A stretch of 64,000 nucleotides of DNA from Atriophallophorus winterbourni (taxonomy: Eukaryota; Platyhelminthes; Trematoda; Plagiorchiida; Microphallidae): contig JACCGJ010001766.1 in NCBI GenBank assembly GCA_013407085.1, forward strand, positions 1 through 64,000, written 5' to 3'. The translations under genes and the position numbers were made by a program. Of the stretch, positions 10,886-22,650 are shown in pieces (position 1 is the first letter of the stretch; each line of letters opens with the position of its first letter). The notes beneath the pieces are model-generated. The model did not search any database, was not told where the DNA came from, and saw only the letters and a program-made list of their open reading frames with translations.

Positions 10886-13800
10886 TTACTTACTTACCAA
10901 ACAACGACAAAAATGGTGAACAACCTAATCTTGCATAAAAATTAAGGGGAGAATCCAGGAAAAAGCTTACCCCAGGTGCGGTCCAAACCCTGCTTAAAAC
11001 TTGCGACAGAACTGCAGGATATAAGTTCTTCTGGAAGCCGGTTCCAGAAATTTACCACCCTGAGGCAGGAAAAGTTTTTGATGGAGTCTAGTCTACATCG
11101 CTCCTTAGCAAGTTTGAGTAAATGGTCCCAGGTGCCCAGCTCAGAACCTAAGGCAAAGAAGTCGGTCATGATAACGCCACTTGACCCATTCAAGATCTTA
11201 AAGGTTTCAATTGAATCACCTCTCAAACGACGGCACGTAAGTGAAAAAAGATCTAGGGACTTTAGGCGTGCAGCGTGAGGTTTTCCTCGGTGACCATCAA
11301 TCATGCGAGTTGCGAGACGCTGTACGCTTTCGAGTTGAACTATATCCTTCTTGTAGTAAGGGCACCACGCCTGGACACAATATTCTAAATGCGGCCTAAC
11401 TAATGCCTTGTAAAGTGGCAGGAATACATCGGGTCTTCTGCTGGATAGCACGATTTCAGCCGAAAAGAACCTTGCGTGCACGTGAGCTGCAGCGGCGCAT
11501 TGGTCCTCCCATTTGAAGTCCGTCCTAACCAGTACACCTAAATCCTTAACACGCTGTGTGGCGTTACACTGAGAGAATTCCCGACACCTGAACTGAAATC
11601 TTATCAACCAGTGCTGACAAGAGTTGGCTCTTATTGAGGTCAAGTGGGAGGTCCCACTGGTGTGACCAGTTTATGACCCGTTCAAGGTCGTGCATCAAAG
11701 TATCTTCGTCCTTTGATCCGATGAATTTTACATCATCCGCAAAAATGAAGCATGGACACTTCAATGCAGAGGACAAGTCATCGATCAAAATCAGGAATAG
11801 ATGAGGATCAAGTACCGAACTCTGGAGTACACCACTGATCACGTCGGTTTCATTCGACAGCGTAGATCCTACCTTAAATCGGAATGTCCTACCTGTTAGG
11901 AAGGCCTTTATCCAAGCAAGTAGACTACCCCGAATGCCTTTTGCTGCTAGCCTAATCTCCAGAAGGCGGTGGTTTACGGAATCAAAAGCCTTACTGAAGT
12001 CTAGGTAGAGGGCTTCGACAGGCTTCCCTTCATCCATCCTTTTAGTGGCAGTATTAAGAAAACTGAGAAGGTTTGTCAGGCAGGATCTACCCTTAAGAAA
12101 TACATGCTGAGTTACACTCAGTAGAGAATGCCGACAAAGATGCTGACAGATTTTGTCACGCAGCAGTTTTTATATTACTTTCGAGACGATGCTAGTCAGG
12201 CTGACAGGTCTATAGTTCCCAACAGTTGAACTGCAACCACTCTTTATGTATTGGCACGATTATAGCTTCTTTCCGCTCACTAGGAACCACTCCCATGTTC
12301 AAGCCTGAATTGAAGAGCTTGCATAAGGGTTCTGTAAGCACTGAAGCAAGATTCTTTATCATAATCCAGTGGATACCGTCTGGTCCCTGAGCTTTGTTGA
12401 CGCGAACATGGATAAGTGCTCCATACACCTCGGATTCCATGAAGGACAAATCATCTAATGCAGGAGCGCCAGGTAGTAGATTAAACGAGCTAAACGGAGC
12501 AATTAAAGAATTATCACGTCTCTAAACGCCACTGAAGAACCTAGACAAGGCACTCGACTTAGACAGGTCGGTATCGGCTAATTTTCCGTCCTCTAGATTC
12601 AAATCTTTTGGGATTGGATTTAGCATCCCTAGCTAAGGATAACTCAAACTCATGTTTAAGCAAACGCTGTATTTTAACACAAGAGTTCCGAGCGGTTTTG
12701 TATCATACTCAAGAACCAGAAGTAAGAGATAGCTTATATTGCCGCCATAAACGATCTCGTTTACGGGTAGACCGACGAACTCGAGGAGTCCACCAGGGCG
12801 GCCTATGATGCTTTTTCACGACTTGCAGCGGAGCGTGCTTGTCTTGTAACTCCTTGAGATACTTACAAATTCTATCCCAGTTTTCACTTACATTAAAATC
12901 GTTTGGAACTGAAAGAAAGATTCTTGAAGTCTGTAGAAGAAAATCCCAGTCTACAAGCCTAAAATTTCGTCTAGGGCGAGCAGTAGGTTTGTGAAACCGC
13001 AGTACCGCTTCGAAGCTTATCATTACGTGATCGCTTTTGCCGAGCGGTGGTAGGTATTTTAAGAATCTAACGGCTTCGGGCTGGGACGACAATACTATGT
13101 CGAGAGTGGATGGAGTACACCCATCACGAAACCTCGTAGGATCACTCACATGCTGATGCAGCGCATGATCATGGAGCCATTCGAGAAACATTTCGGATTG
13201 CTTGGTGACTAAACCTACAGAGACGGCCCAATTTATGTCCGGGAGGTTGAAATCACCTAAGATGAGTACGCTGGGAGCTGATTGAAACAACCTGTCGAGC
13301 GTCTCAATCAGCTGTGTAATCTCCTGCTGGGCTGCACTGGGTGTGACGTAGACACAAGCAATTGCGAGGGCTGACTTGTAGCAAGTCAGGATACTCGTAA
13401 CAACTTGGACGTTTTCACTGGTTAGGGATATACCCGTTCCTGTATTGTGCGAGCCATACTCTAGGAGGAATGCAACGCCACCGCATCTCCTGACGCCAGG
13501 TCTATCGCATCTAATGACGAGATACTAGTCGCTGATTTTTGTTGGCACATCGTCAAGCGTGGACAGCCACGTCTCAGAAAGCGCTATAACCCGGGGGTGC
13601 AACTCAGCCACACGAAGAGAGAGGTCAACCCACTTATTCCTTATGCTACACACATTAGCGTACAGCACTGGGGTGCTGGTTTCGCGTGCTTCTGAAACTA
13701 GTCCTGTTTGGCCCTCGGTCGAAGCACCCGATAGAGGTGCACGTTTTTTGGCTTGCTACTTAAAGCAGGAGTATCCGGTTCAACAACCTCTTGCATGGAT

Positions 13801-13919
13801 GTTACGGATCGTTGACTAAAGATTGAGGCCGCCTCTATCGAAGAGCAACAACTAGAGAAATTTGCTTGGCTTCCATTTTCATTTTCGATACGCGCTCCAA
13901 CGTCGTCTAATCCGGACAA
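10886..13919 (-). pseudogene. CR1-like LINE (family 1), long decayed copy with endonuclease and reverse transcriptase
   Basis: Read from high to low coordinates: a linker with LYRVLRPRAKQD near 13700; an endonuclease with ALSETWLSTLDD near 13560, LILGDFNLPDINW near 13230 and GKSDHVMISFE near 13020; a linker with NFRLVDWDFLL near 12950; reverse transcriptase with ALYLDFSKAFDSVNHRL near 12000 and CFIFADDVKFIG near 11730; and the C-terminal block LYKALVRPHLEYCVQAWC near 11380. It ends with a stop at 10942. Several frameshifts and stops separate ORFs at 12709-13290, 12210-12449, 11564-12037 and 10942-11643, so it is inactive. FADD and the PHLEYCVQAW block are typical of the CR1/Jockey group. Confidence 0.87.
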
Positions 13920-13959
13920 CCAGACTCGTAGCGATGAGCTTTTCGATAAGATCTTAACG

Positions 13960-15637
13960 GATTCACTAGCGCTACGGTGAGTGAATGAGAGCCCTTATGA
14001 TCAGTAAACACGGTAAACTGCCTGCCCTCCAGAATGTGGCGGAAGTGTTTTATCTCAGGGTATATTGCTAGTAACTTTCGACCGAATGTGCTATATCTAG
14101 TCGCTGTTGGTTGGAGTCGCCTCGGAAAAACGACATCGGGAACCATGACCCGTCAACATACTGTTGAAGCACTGATTCTACTGCTTCGGCGGATGCGTCT
14201 GGGGATAACGAAATACGTGCATCTGGCTCATCGTGTTTGAGGGATGTTATATCAGCGATATGTTTTTTTTAAGCGACGTGAATGCTGATTTGGCTCCGTC
14301 CGTTACACATAACGTCTTAGTGTTACCACGGAGAAGATCGCTGAATGCCTAGGAGATGCGCGCGCACTGTGGAATAAAACGTCAGTAAACGTTCAGCAGC
14401 CCAAGGAACCGCCTAAGCTTTTAATTGAGGTAAGCTCTGGGAAGTTTAGGATTATTGACGTTTAGGTCCAGAATATGCGGAATGGGGTACCTATCGGGTA
14501 CCGTCGCCTTGTTCAGCCTACAGTAATCACCACAGGGGCGTAATCGATTGAGACCTTTTTCGGGGCTATATGCAACGGAGAAGACTAGGGGCTACTAGAT
14601 GGCCGTATGATGCCCAATTGCAGCAGGTGCTGGAAAACTTTTCGCGCGATCTGCAACTTTTTAGGCGGTAATCGCCTCGGTCTTCCGTGAACCGAAGGAC
14701 TACTGGTGGCGATGTGGTGTTCTACTGGTGTAGTAACCGCCGGAAGTGCAGTCGATGACGATTGGAATCATGTGGGATATTTCGCGAACAAATTGGCATA
14801 GCAGGGTTCTACTTCGCCAAAATGTAACACGGGAAATCATTGCCTCTCTGCTCGGGGGTACCAAGAGCTTTAAGATGCGTCGTCTCATCTATCAGCTGCG
14901 AGCGGCGAGGATCGACAAGAATGTCAAACGAGTGCAAGAAATCAACGCTTAGGATCGCAAATTGAACCGCAGCGATTGTATAAATCCAGCGGAATTCACG
15001 ACGTAAACCTAAATCAAGGTTCAAAAAGCGTTGCTCGTAGGTTGTTATAAGGGATCCGTTAGCTGCCTTTAAGTGTTGGCTCATCGGATTGGACGATGCA
15101 CAGGTGTCTACCGGCAGAACACTGATTTCGGCACGGGTGTCTACTAGAAAACGTTGTCCTGTGGACTTATCCTTGATAAAGAAGAGACGACTTAAACTCT
15201 CCGTGTCGAAGACAGTAGTCGTTGTTAAGTGCCGTACCGAGTTTTTCGTTGGCGATGTGCGATAAGCGCAAGGTTTGATGCAACGCCGCGCATCATCACT
15301 GTACTTCCATTGGATCCAGCAAACGGGTGACCGAGTGTGACTACTCGAGCGTTGGTGGGATGGGGTATGTGATCGTGACTTACTGTTGAGTGTGAGGTTT
15401 CGAACCTCATTGCGTAAATTTGCAACCTCAGACAGTAGATCCATATTGCTGATTTCCGCTGAATTACCTTGTGTGCGTGATCGACCTGCTGTTACCGTGG
15501 AAATATGGGCATCTGGATGGGGACGGTTGAATTCAGCGATGTTGTCCGCCAAGCTCAGATACCGGAGCGCGTTTTGCAACACGAAGGTTTCGTGTATCAC
15601 ATCGAACTCACCAATTTGTAGTAGACTGACCACTACA
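13960..15637 (-). pseudogene. Second Ty3/Gypsy element, decayed and internally deleted
   Basis: Minus-strand reading. 15633-14809 encodes the end of Gag with a finger in which the histidine is replaced (C-W-I-Q...C-I-K-P-C where the intact element has C-W-Y-H) and a protease with DTR instead of DTG. 14700-14450 carries an N-terminal RT block ([18 protein letters not shown]). The catalytic YIDD region is missing; sequence resumes with RRFLGLLNVYRRFIP near 14390-14350 and RNase H with RYSTFGRKLLAIY near 14090. Integrase is absent because the sequence breaks into the CR1-like LINE near 13940. A primer-site-like AATTGGTGAGTTCG lies just downstream of a TGTAGTGG...TACTACA remnant (15637-15617), apparently a collapsed LTR. 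Confidence 0.82.
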
Positions 15638-15801
15638 ATAATGTCCCCAAGAATGTTGGAGAAAAGGCACAGGAGATGGAAGATTTATCACGGTAGACAA
15701 AAGGTGCACGAAGGTACAATGAAAGCAATCACGGAACACGAATCAACGGGAAGTGTAATATCAAGGTTAATTGTTATGTACAGTAAAACAATGTTGTTAC
15801 A
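15626..15801 (-). repeat. Ty3/Gypsy 3' internal end / LTR-junction repeat, copy 1
   Basis: About 175 bp shared with 19832-20009. On the minus strand it runs from TGTAACAACATTG to GGGGACATTAT then TGTAGTGGTCAGTC. The G-rich stretch followed by TGTAGTG mimics the polypurine tract and LTR start of the intact element at 9271-9290. Either it is the 3' end of an internal region next to a shrunken LTR, or it is itself a short LTR (TGTA...TACA). The first reading is preferred. Confidence 0.5.
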
Positions 15802-16375
15802 GACTCAAAAATGGCCTACAGTTCAGCGAACCAGCATCGAGCATATATTGCATTATACTCGGGAAGTGATATTTGAACGAAGCCTGAAGTGTTTGCTATT
15901 GGATGTGCGATAGTGTCCATATAGATTAAAAATGCGAAAAGAATATGCTGCAAAATCAACATTATGGGGAGTATGCTATAGTGAAAAAATTCGGGTTCAC
16001 TAAATTGTGGTGGTTCGGACGTGAAAATTACGCTATATGTATATAACAATGAAGAAGTAAACACTCACAATAATTCTTCAATTTAATTGTAACGCGATTC
16101 TCCCCGGATCGGTCATTGACAGATTCCTGCCGAACGACAACTTATTATCACAGATTCAGCCGTGGCAGATACTAGAAATCTGAATCGTTTCTTTTAGAAA
16201 AAGCAAACGATATTCCCACAACTGGCAGTTCGAACTCCAAGCATGCAGCAAGGATATCAAAGCAACTCCGAGCAGCAGAAAAATTTTATTTGCAAAAACC
16301 GCGGACAAATTCGGAAAGTTTACAGTGTTTGAGACAAACAAACATTTGTACAGAAAATACCGTAGGGTCGTAAAC
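15802..16375. other. Unassigned spacer
   Basis: Short ORFs only, with no recognisable domain. The region lies between Ty3-derived and CR1-derived remnants and is probably decayed repeat. Confidence 0.4.
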
Positions 16376-17425
16376 AGTTCACACCCGTTGGACCTCCCAC
16401 CGAACCTCAAAAAGAACCAACTCTTGTCAGCAATACTTAATAAGAATTTTGCCGACGTTTCAGGTAATTCATGTAGCGTTAAAACCCCTACAGAGTGATA
16501 GGGATTCGGGGTTATTTGTTAAGGCATACCCCAAGTGGGCGGAAGATCGTACGGCTTCAACTTAGCGTGAATGCCTGGAACATTTTCGGCTAAAATAAAT
16601 ATCATCCAGCAAAACAAATAGTATCTCTAAAAACTATGAACCATTAGTTCGGACTCATCTAGAATACTCTGTTCGAGACTCATGTCCTCCTTACAAGGTG
16701 TACATAGTCCGATTTGATTGCGTACAGCGTCTTCCAACACGCAGCGTTCAGGGTCAGCGAGTGGAGCATTACTCAGCACGTCATTGACTTCTCTGTACCT
16801 CTTTTTCTCTATGCTCACTCGTTTGAGATGAGACCTAATTAAAACCTTGGAGATCACGAAGTGGTCGAGTGGTGTCGTAATAAACGACTTCTTCACCCTC
16901 AAGTCCCGATATTGATACATGCAATCATTCCATTAAACTTGCAAAGAGGTGATGTTGGCTATATTATAAAAAAACTTTTTCAGCCTTAGACTAGCAGTTT
17001 CGTTTCGCGTTTCAAGCATAGTCTTGAGCGCAAATGGGGTAATTTATTTCCAGAACACATCCATTTAACGCTATCGAAGATTAGGTTGATAACCTTTACT
17101 AACGTTATCCCGTAAAAGAAGTAAAAGATAGCGTTTATGTTTTCGATACACGAATGTTCAACAGCTTAAGTCTAACCTTGCTGGTCTAGTGAAACTGCTT
17201 TTTTCCTTTTCCAGCATCAGTTATGAAAAGTTACTCTTAAAGACAGTCAGGTTATCATCCTGTAGTCGAGATCATAGAAGATTTCAAACGGGTAAAATGG
17301 AAAGAAGCACGTTTTGGCAGTGGTGAGTGCTTCTCGACGGTTATCTACAACAAATTTCTAGACGCTGGATTGGCTCGTTGCCCACTTACAATCTAGTGCA
17401 AACTGTTTCTTTCTAACGTAACTGG
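16376..17425 (+). pseudogene. CR1-like LINE (family 1), 3' fragment, heavily decayed
   Basis: Plus-strand pieces match the C-terminal part of family 1: a relic of LPLDLNKSQLLSAL near 16385-16430 (NLKKNQLLSAIL), YEPLVRTHLEYSV near 16635-16670 and VRFDCVQRLPTRSVQGQR near 16710-16755. The 3' UTR (16960-17400) parallels that of the copy at 29438-30526, including ACGTTTTGGCAGTGGTGAGTG near 17310. Many stops and frameshifts. Confidence 0.7.
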
Positions 17426-17429
17426 CCTT

Positions 17430-17585
17430 TATCCAAAAGTGGCATACAACCACGATTTTTTAACCATTCTCCCACTGTTTCATGCGCATGTGGATCCCGA
17501 TTATACTGTCACTACCTCATGAGTACAAACAGCACGTAACCGGTTGTTGGGTATCTGTGATGGTAATGCTTTTACATGAGCTTTT
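17430..17585 (+). repeat. Hammerhead-ribozyme repeat, degenerate plus-strand copy
   Basis: Matches the unit seen at 51512-51981: GTGGCATACAA, TTAACCATTCTCCCACTG, then CACTAC, CTCATGA, GTAC, AAACA, GCAC, GTAACCGG near 17509-17544. Compared with a hammerhead core, the G of CUGA is C here and GAAA has become GTAA, so this copy should not cleave. Confidence 0.68.
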
Positions 17586-17869
17586 TTGAACTTCTCTTTA
17601 CAGATATTGATACTGATACTGATTCTTGTCGCGCCTTAACTGAATTTCACACATGTGCTTCTTCTGTAAGGGCCAGGTGCTAGAGGGTTTTTCCGTGTAG
17701 TCCGCACCACATTCTTTTCGTTGACATAATCTAGCCACTAATATGATCGCCATTCCGATTAACGGTTTTCATTCAACGGTGGTACGCACTACGTTCAAAA
17801 TTTTACATGCTTCATATGTCGTCCGTGAAATTAATTTGTTTTAATGACTATTCAAATATATTTTTGATT

Positions 17870-18115
17870 ATGTTTGCCAACAATTGCCTGAAAAATTCTT
17901 GTTGCAAAAAGTGTCGAATGGCATCGAGGGTAATACTTGCAAGAGATGGGCATATCTGAAGCGTTCAGTGATACATCCCGAGCACTATAAATTTTTTGTT
18001 ACTCACCGTTGGCTTCAATGGATATGTAGTGAGTGCCAGTGGGCAGCTGAAAAAGCATTTTCCGAGAGGTCGAAAGAATGCTCGTACTCAGCAATACAGC
18101 GAAGCTTCTAAGGTT
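17870..18115 (+). pseudogene. CR1-like LINE ORF1 fragment (PHD-like finger)
   Basis: The frame starting 17884 contains VIHPEHYKFFVTHRWLQW, then ICSECQWAAEKAF, the C-terminal half of a PHD-like zinc finger (final W-I-C-x2-C) found in ORF1 of CR1-type LINEs. The N-terminal cysteines are out of frame just upstream. The rest of the region probably resumes at 20010. Confidence 0.5.
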
Positions 18116-19830
18116 AGTAATTTTTAATTAGGTATGCGCAACTTTGGAATTCTCTTCCACTCCATTTTCGCATGTGCACATCTACAGGTAAATTTAAAAC
18201 ACTCGTAGATTCTCTTACTGCTCCATCGCTGTGCACAATTCTCAAAATAAACACTTCTATAGACAATATATTTTGTCACGGTATTCCTGATTATTAAACC
18301 AATTGTAAGTGTTCTGTACATTAGCACACGCAGAGAACAGTCCACAGTGTTCGAAATACATGGTATTATTAAGTGTCAAAAAAGTATCAAAACCTGGGAC
18401 GCGTATTATATGTACCTATACTTATTGTATCTCTTTAGGCTTATCTTACACCCCTTTTGGTTTAAAGATAGTTATCCTTATTGTTTTAATTCAGGTTTCT
18501 ATCGTAAACAAATTTATCTCTAAAAAATTTCGAAACATCTAAAAAAATTATTTTTATGATTATCTATTTATAACGCTGCTGTAGTGTCAGGTTACTTAGG
18601 GTCTATGCATGTCTCGTCAAAGGTTGGGACTTGCATCACATTTGTCAACATTGCCTTCCATGAAATTTTGCTTGATTTTGGACGCTATTTTGAGTGTCAT
18701 TTTTGATTGTCACAGAAAGTTTGGACGACATTTTGGTAAATCGATTCCTATTATTTTTATATCAGGTCGTCTTTTGTTTGAATGGAACTTAATTCTGGAG
18801 TATTTGACTCCATTGTTGCTGTGATGTTCTTATGCAATTGAGGTTTGTATAGTTGTTTTTGTTGTAACGTTGTTAATTACAGTACGGTAGAATATCCCAA
18901 TCGTTGTTTTGAATTCGTCGAAATAAGAAACTGGTGGACTACGCGTAACTCACGTCACAGACAATACAGAGGCTTATAAATGTCACATTTTTATCCAAAC
19001 TTGCAAAACATTAAAATCTCCTAGAAAATGAAAAAAGTAAAAAATGAAAACATTATGTTTTTAATTTACATTCTTATTTTTCAAATGATGAACTATTTTA
19101 CTTTGATGACCTCTCACCATTTTGGTGAAGAGAATATCTTTCATTATATTCCAGTGTCTTCGAATACCGAAACATCACTGAAACTGGCTCAAAATCTATC
19201 CGCCCGAGATTTGTTCCGTATGCGATTCACTCTCCTGCAGTTAACGAAAACACAGCTAGTTAAAAAAATTTGGTTCGATTCGTCGACCATTCTTTAAGAG
19301 TATTGGAGCACAGCGTACCCTTCTCCCATGCTATTAACCACACCCTCTCTCACCCCCCACAATTTTTTAGATTTTTTATCCTGATGAATGTATGTTCCCT
19401 TTTCAATCTTTTTAACTAATCTTTTCGTAAAAAAACGTGAATTGATGCATATATAATTTATTAATTAATTTTTTATGAGAACTTCATTCTGTTCTTCTTT
19501 TTTTCGCATCCTTGCCATTCGTAAATCCTGACAAAATTTAAATGGAACCTCATTGTTATTAGGCATTCCGAATTTTTCTTACTTACTGTATATTCGTTCC
19601 CATTATTGAACAGGAAAATGTTTAAAAATCCCGCTCATTTCGGTCATTTGCACTGTTAGACTTTATTTTGCTGCTCAAATTTTGATAAACTGATCAAGTA
19701 TTGCATGCATTGGATGTCCAAGAATATATAATAATATTATTATCATTTGCTGAAGTGGTGCGTGAAAATATCATTGAAATCCCGCGGTACAAACAATGAA
19801 ATCTAAGGAAATTACGGTGAGCAAATCAGC
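18116..19830. other. AT-rich region without recognised gene
   Basis: Several 60-90 codon ORFs, all in AT-rich sequence with no domain, conserved motif or splice pattern supporting a gene. It sits between two parts of a plus-strand CR1-like ORF1 and so is probably inserted material whose identity has decayed. Confidence 0.45.
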
Positions 19831-19831
19831 A

Positions 19832-20009
19832 TAGACTGACCACTACAATAATGTCCCCAAGAATGTTGGCGAAAAGGCGCGGGAGATGGAATGTTTATCG
19901 CGGTAGCCAAAAGGTGCACGAAGGTACAGAGAAGCAATCACGGAACACAAATCAACGAAAAGTGTGTATCATGGTCAATTATTAGGTACAGTAAAACAAT
20001 GTTGTTACA
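19832..20009 (-). repeat. Ty3/Gypsy 3' internal end / LTR-junction repeat, copy 2
   Basis: About 85-90% similar to 15626-15801 by eye and in the same orientation (TGTAACAACATTG start, GGGGACATTAT then TGTAGTGG). Beyond TGTAGTGGTCAGTCTA it continues into different sequence than copy 1, which is why copy 1 is read as having a collapsed LTR. Confidence 0.55.
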
Positions 20010-20935
20010 AATCTCCTAAACCCACAAAAACACTTAAATATAATGAAAAAGCTATTGCTCGGGATCAAGCGGTAAAGTCAGATGTCATTTCACAGACCCC
20101 GTCTTTTACGCATTTGAAGGCTCGTAAAGATAGGAACAAGGCACAGATTGGACGTAAAGCGGTATCCAGTAGAAAATTTGACTCAGTCAAATTTACTTGC
20201 TACTGTCGTTTCGAGCCTTGATAAGTTATCCAAGGATCGAAAGCAACTTAAATCGGTTCGTCAGGGAATATAAGATAAATCTCGTAACATCATATTGCTT
20301 AATCAGGATTAACCCTTTATACGCAAAGCCAAAACGCGTAAGTCACTCGACCAGTTCTTTGCATGTTACATTGCCTCGAATGAACCTAACAATGGGAAAC
20401 ACGTTGTTGTGCTCGACGACAAGATGAGATCCGAAAGGTTAAAGGAATCACATTCTGATGTAACTTATAACAATGCGCTGTTCTTCAGAAAAGGATGGTT
20501 CTTTATCAACTATAGAAATGTCGGATGGGACTGTGGATGGAAGCATCGGTCATCCTATTGACCATGAAATTGCACAACTCGTGATTAGCGACCTTCAAGG
20601 TACAGCAGAACTTCAGGCCGCGCAAGGCGATTTGTCCATCTTAAGCAGCACAACAAAAACCGTGCAGACTCCTCGGGTATTACGCCCGAGGATCAAGCAG
20701 GACTAAGTAAGAATATAACGCTAGACACAATTGCAAAACTGCTGTATGGCTATTCCTGTGGTATCCGAAATAAGTGGTCTGAACTCTCCATCCTAGCACC
20801 TGAGTTACGACCGCATGTAATAGCACTGACCAAACGTGGCTATTCGCACCTGATGATAATCCTAGTTATTCTGTGGTCAGATGTGATACACCATGTGCAC
20901 TCAACGGGGTAGTGATGCAATTTTTCTCAGGCTAG
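20010..20935 (+). pseudogene. CR1-like LINE (family 1), ORF1 end to endonuclease start
   Basis: 20473-20706 ends TPRVLRPRIKQD, equivalent to LYRVLRPRAKQD in the long copy at 13.7 kb. It is followed by GIRNKWSELSI and ELRPHVIALT near 20760-20830, the start of the CR1 endonuclease. Upstream, a stretch including DKMRSERLKESHSDV near 20420 is probably ORF1. Frames are broken and sequence ends near 20935, where the oppositely oriented family 2 tail begins. Confidence 0.65.
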
Positions 20936-20956
20936 ATCTTCTTCTTCTCCTCCTTC

Positions 20957-22643
20957 GTGAAAGACGAAGGGGGTCGAGCCATTGTCAGCCGCATCTCTGT
21001 ATATCAGCATCAGAGTCCAGGGGAACCTAAGTTGAAGATAACCAGACAAGTGTTGTCCAGCTTCGCCGTGAATACAGGCAATACCTTATCCACAAGTTGC
21101 TTGAATTCGTTTTCAAATCTTGCTGAAAAAACCTCTTCCGCAAGCGCATTCCACAAGTTAACAATTCTTGTTGAGAACGTGAATGCTTGTGGTAGGCGTA
21201 GTGTCCTTTGCCTTCAAAGCTTCATAGCATGGCCACGGGTCCTTGATTCCGTCACGAGAGGGAAAAACTCGCGCAGCTCGTCACCATAAGCTCCCAGTAA
21301 TATGCGTCGAGTCAGCAGCAGGTCGTAGCGCACACGCTGAATACTGAGCGACATGAGGTTGAGGCGTTGAACTCTCTTCACATAAGGAGTTGATTTCAAT
21401 CCTTGTACTCGTTCCGTCGCCCGCCTTTGCAATGTTTCCAACTGGTCACGTTCTCCCTTAGTTTGCAGATAGGTGGCTGGCAAACCATATTCCAAAACTG
21501 GTCTCACGTATGTGGAATAAAGAATGCGAAAAATTTATGGAGTAATCGCCGAAAACGACCGACTAATAGCCCACCATGCGCGGTTTGCAGCAGCAGCTCT
21601 TCTGTTCGTATCCTCCTTGGATTTAAGCGACCGAGTCACAATTGTACCCAGGTCACGTTCAGTATCAACCCATTTCAGTTGATGATCCTCGAGGGAGTAC
21701 GCACCTTCGGGCGTGCCTGGCCCCAAAAGCATTACAGCGCATTTCTGTCGGTTTACAGGAAGCTGCCATTTCACCGTCCAATCAAGCAATTTGTTCAATT
21801 CGTTCTGGAAAGCTTTATCATCAGCAGAAGAGCTTACTGTACCCCGAACTTCCAGATCATCCGCGAAAATTGAACAATTCATATTTAATGAGTCGGCGAG
21901 GTCATTAACATATACTTTAAAAGTAACGGGCCGAGAACAGATTCTTGCGGAACCCCGGAATTTGAACGTGTAATCTGCGATTTGACTGCGTTAACCTCGA
22001 CCCGTGTATAACGGTCAACAAGGAAGTCTTTAATCCAAGTTAGAATAGGTCCCTTTACACCACGAGCACGGAGCTTGAGAAATAGACGTTGAAATGGAAC
22101 ACGGTCAAAAGCCTTACTGAAGTCAATGAAGGCAGTGACTACCAGGTGACCCAGATCAAGTTCGACACACCAGTGCTCGCAAGCAGTGATGAGATTGAAT
22201 GCGCGTGATCGTCTTGGCATAAAACGACGCTGAGCAGATGTTAGCTGACTGGTTGTGAAAAGAAAATCTTCAATCTGTTTTTTCAGCAGTCGTTCCCTAG
22301 TCTTCACAACTACCGAAGAGAAGGTAACCGGGCGGTAGTTAGCCGGATCACTGGTTTCACCGCCCTTATACATTGGTTTGGCAATGCCGTACTTCCAATC
22401 TTAAGGTAACCTACCATACCTCAGGAATAAAATGAAGATTAGCGCCAGTGGTTTGTGTAGGATACTCGACAATACCTTTGAAAGCATTGGGTGTATATCG
22501 TCCTGGCCAGGTGCTGAGTGTACATCGAGTCGTTCTAGTAAATACTGCACCATCTCTAGCGAGATCGAGATATCCGGCATTTCGGCGCTGCTCTCATGAA
22601 GCAGAGGAATGGGAAACGTCTCCTCTGTGTGAAGCGAATTATA
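20957..22643 (-). pseudogene. Reverse transcriptase part of CR1-like LINE copy A
   Basis: 22373-21885 carries GETSDPANYRPVTFSSVVVK, FIDFSKAFDRVPFQRLFLKL and SGVPQESVLGPLL. 21882-21535 begins MNCSIFADDLEV, with FADD as the catalytic box. 21507-21214 gives the C-terminal region MRPVLEYGLPATYLQTKGE and LQRRATERVQGLKSTPYVKR. A frameshift lies between the palm blocks near 21885. 20957-21213 encodes the last part, including VNLWNALPEEV-like sequence seen more clearly at 30813-31007. Confidence 0.85.
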
Positions 22644-22650
22644 CTAAGCG

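Noticed and set aside
18609..19297. 70-90 codon plus-strand ORFs
   Set aside because: AT-rich, low complexity, no motif or splice context.
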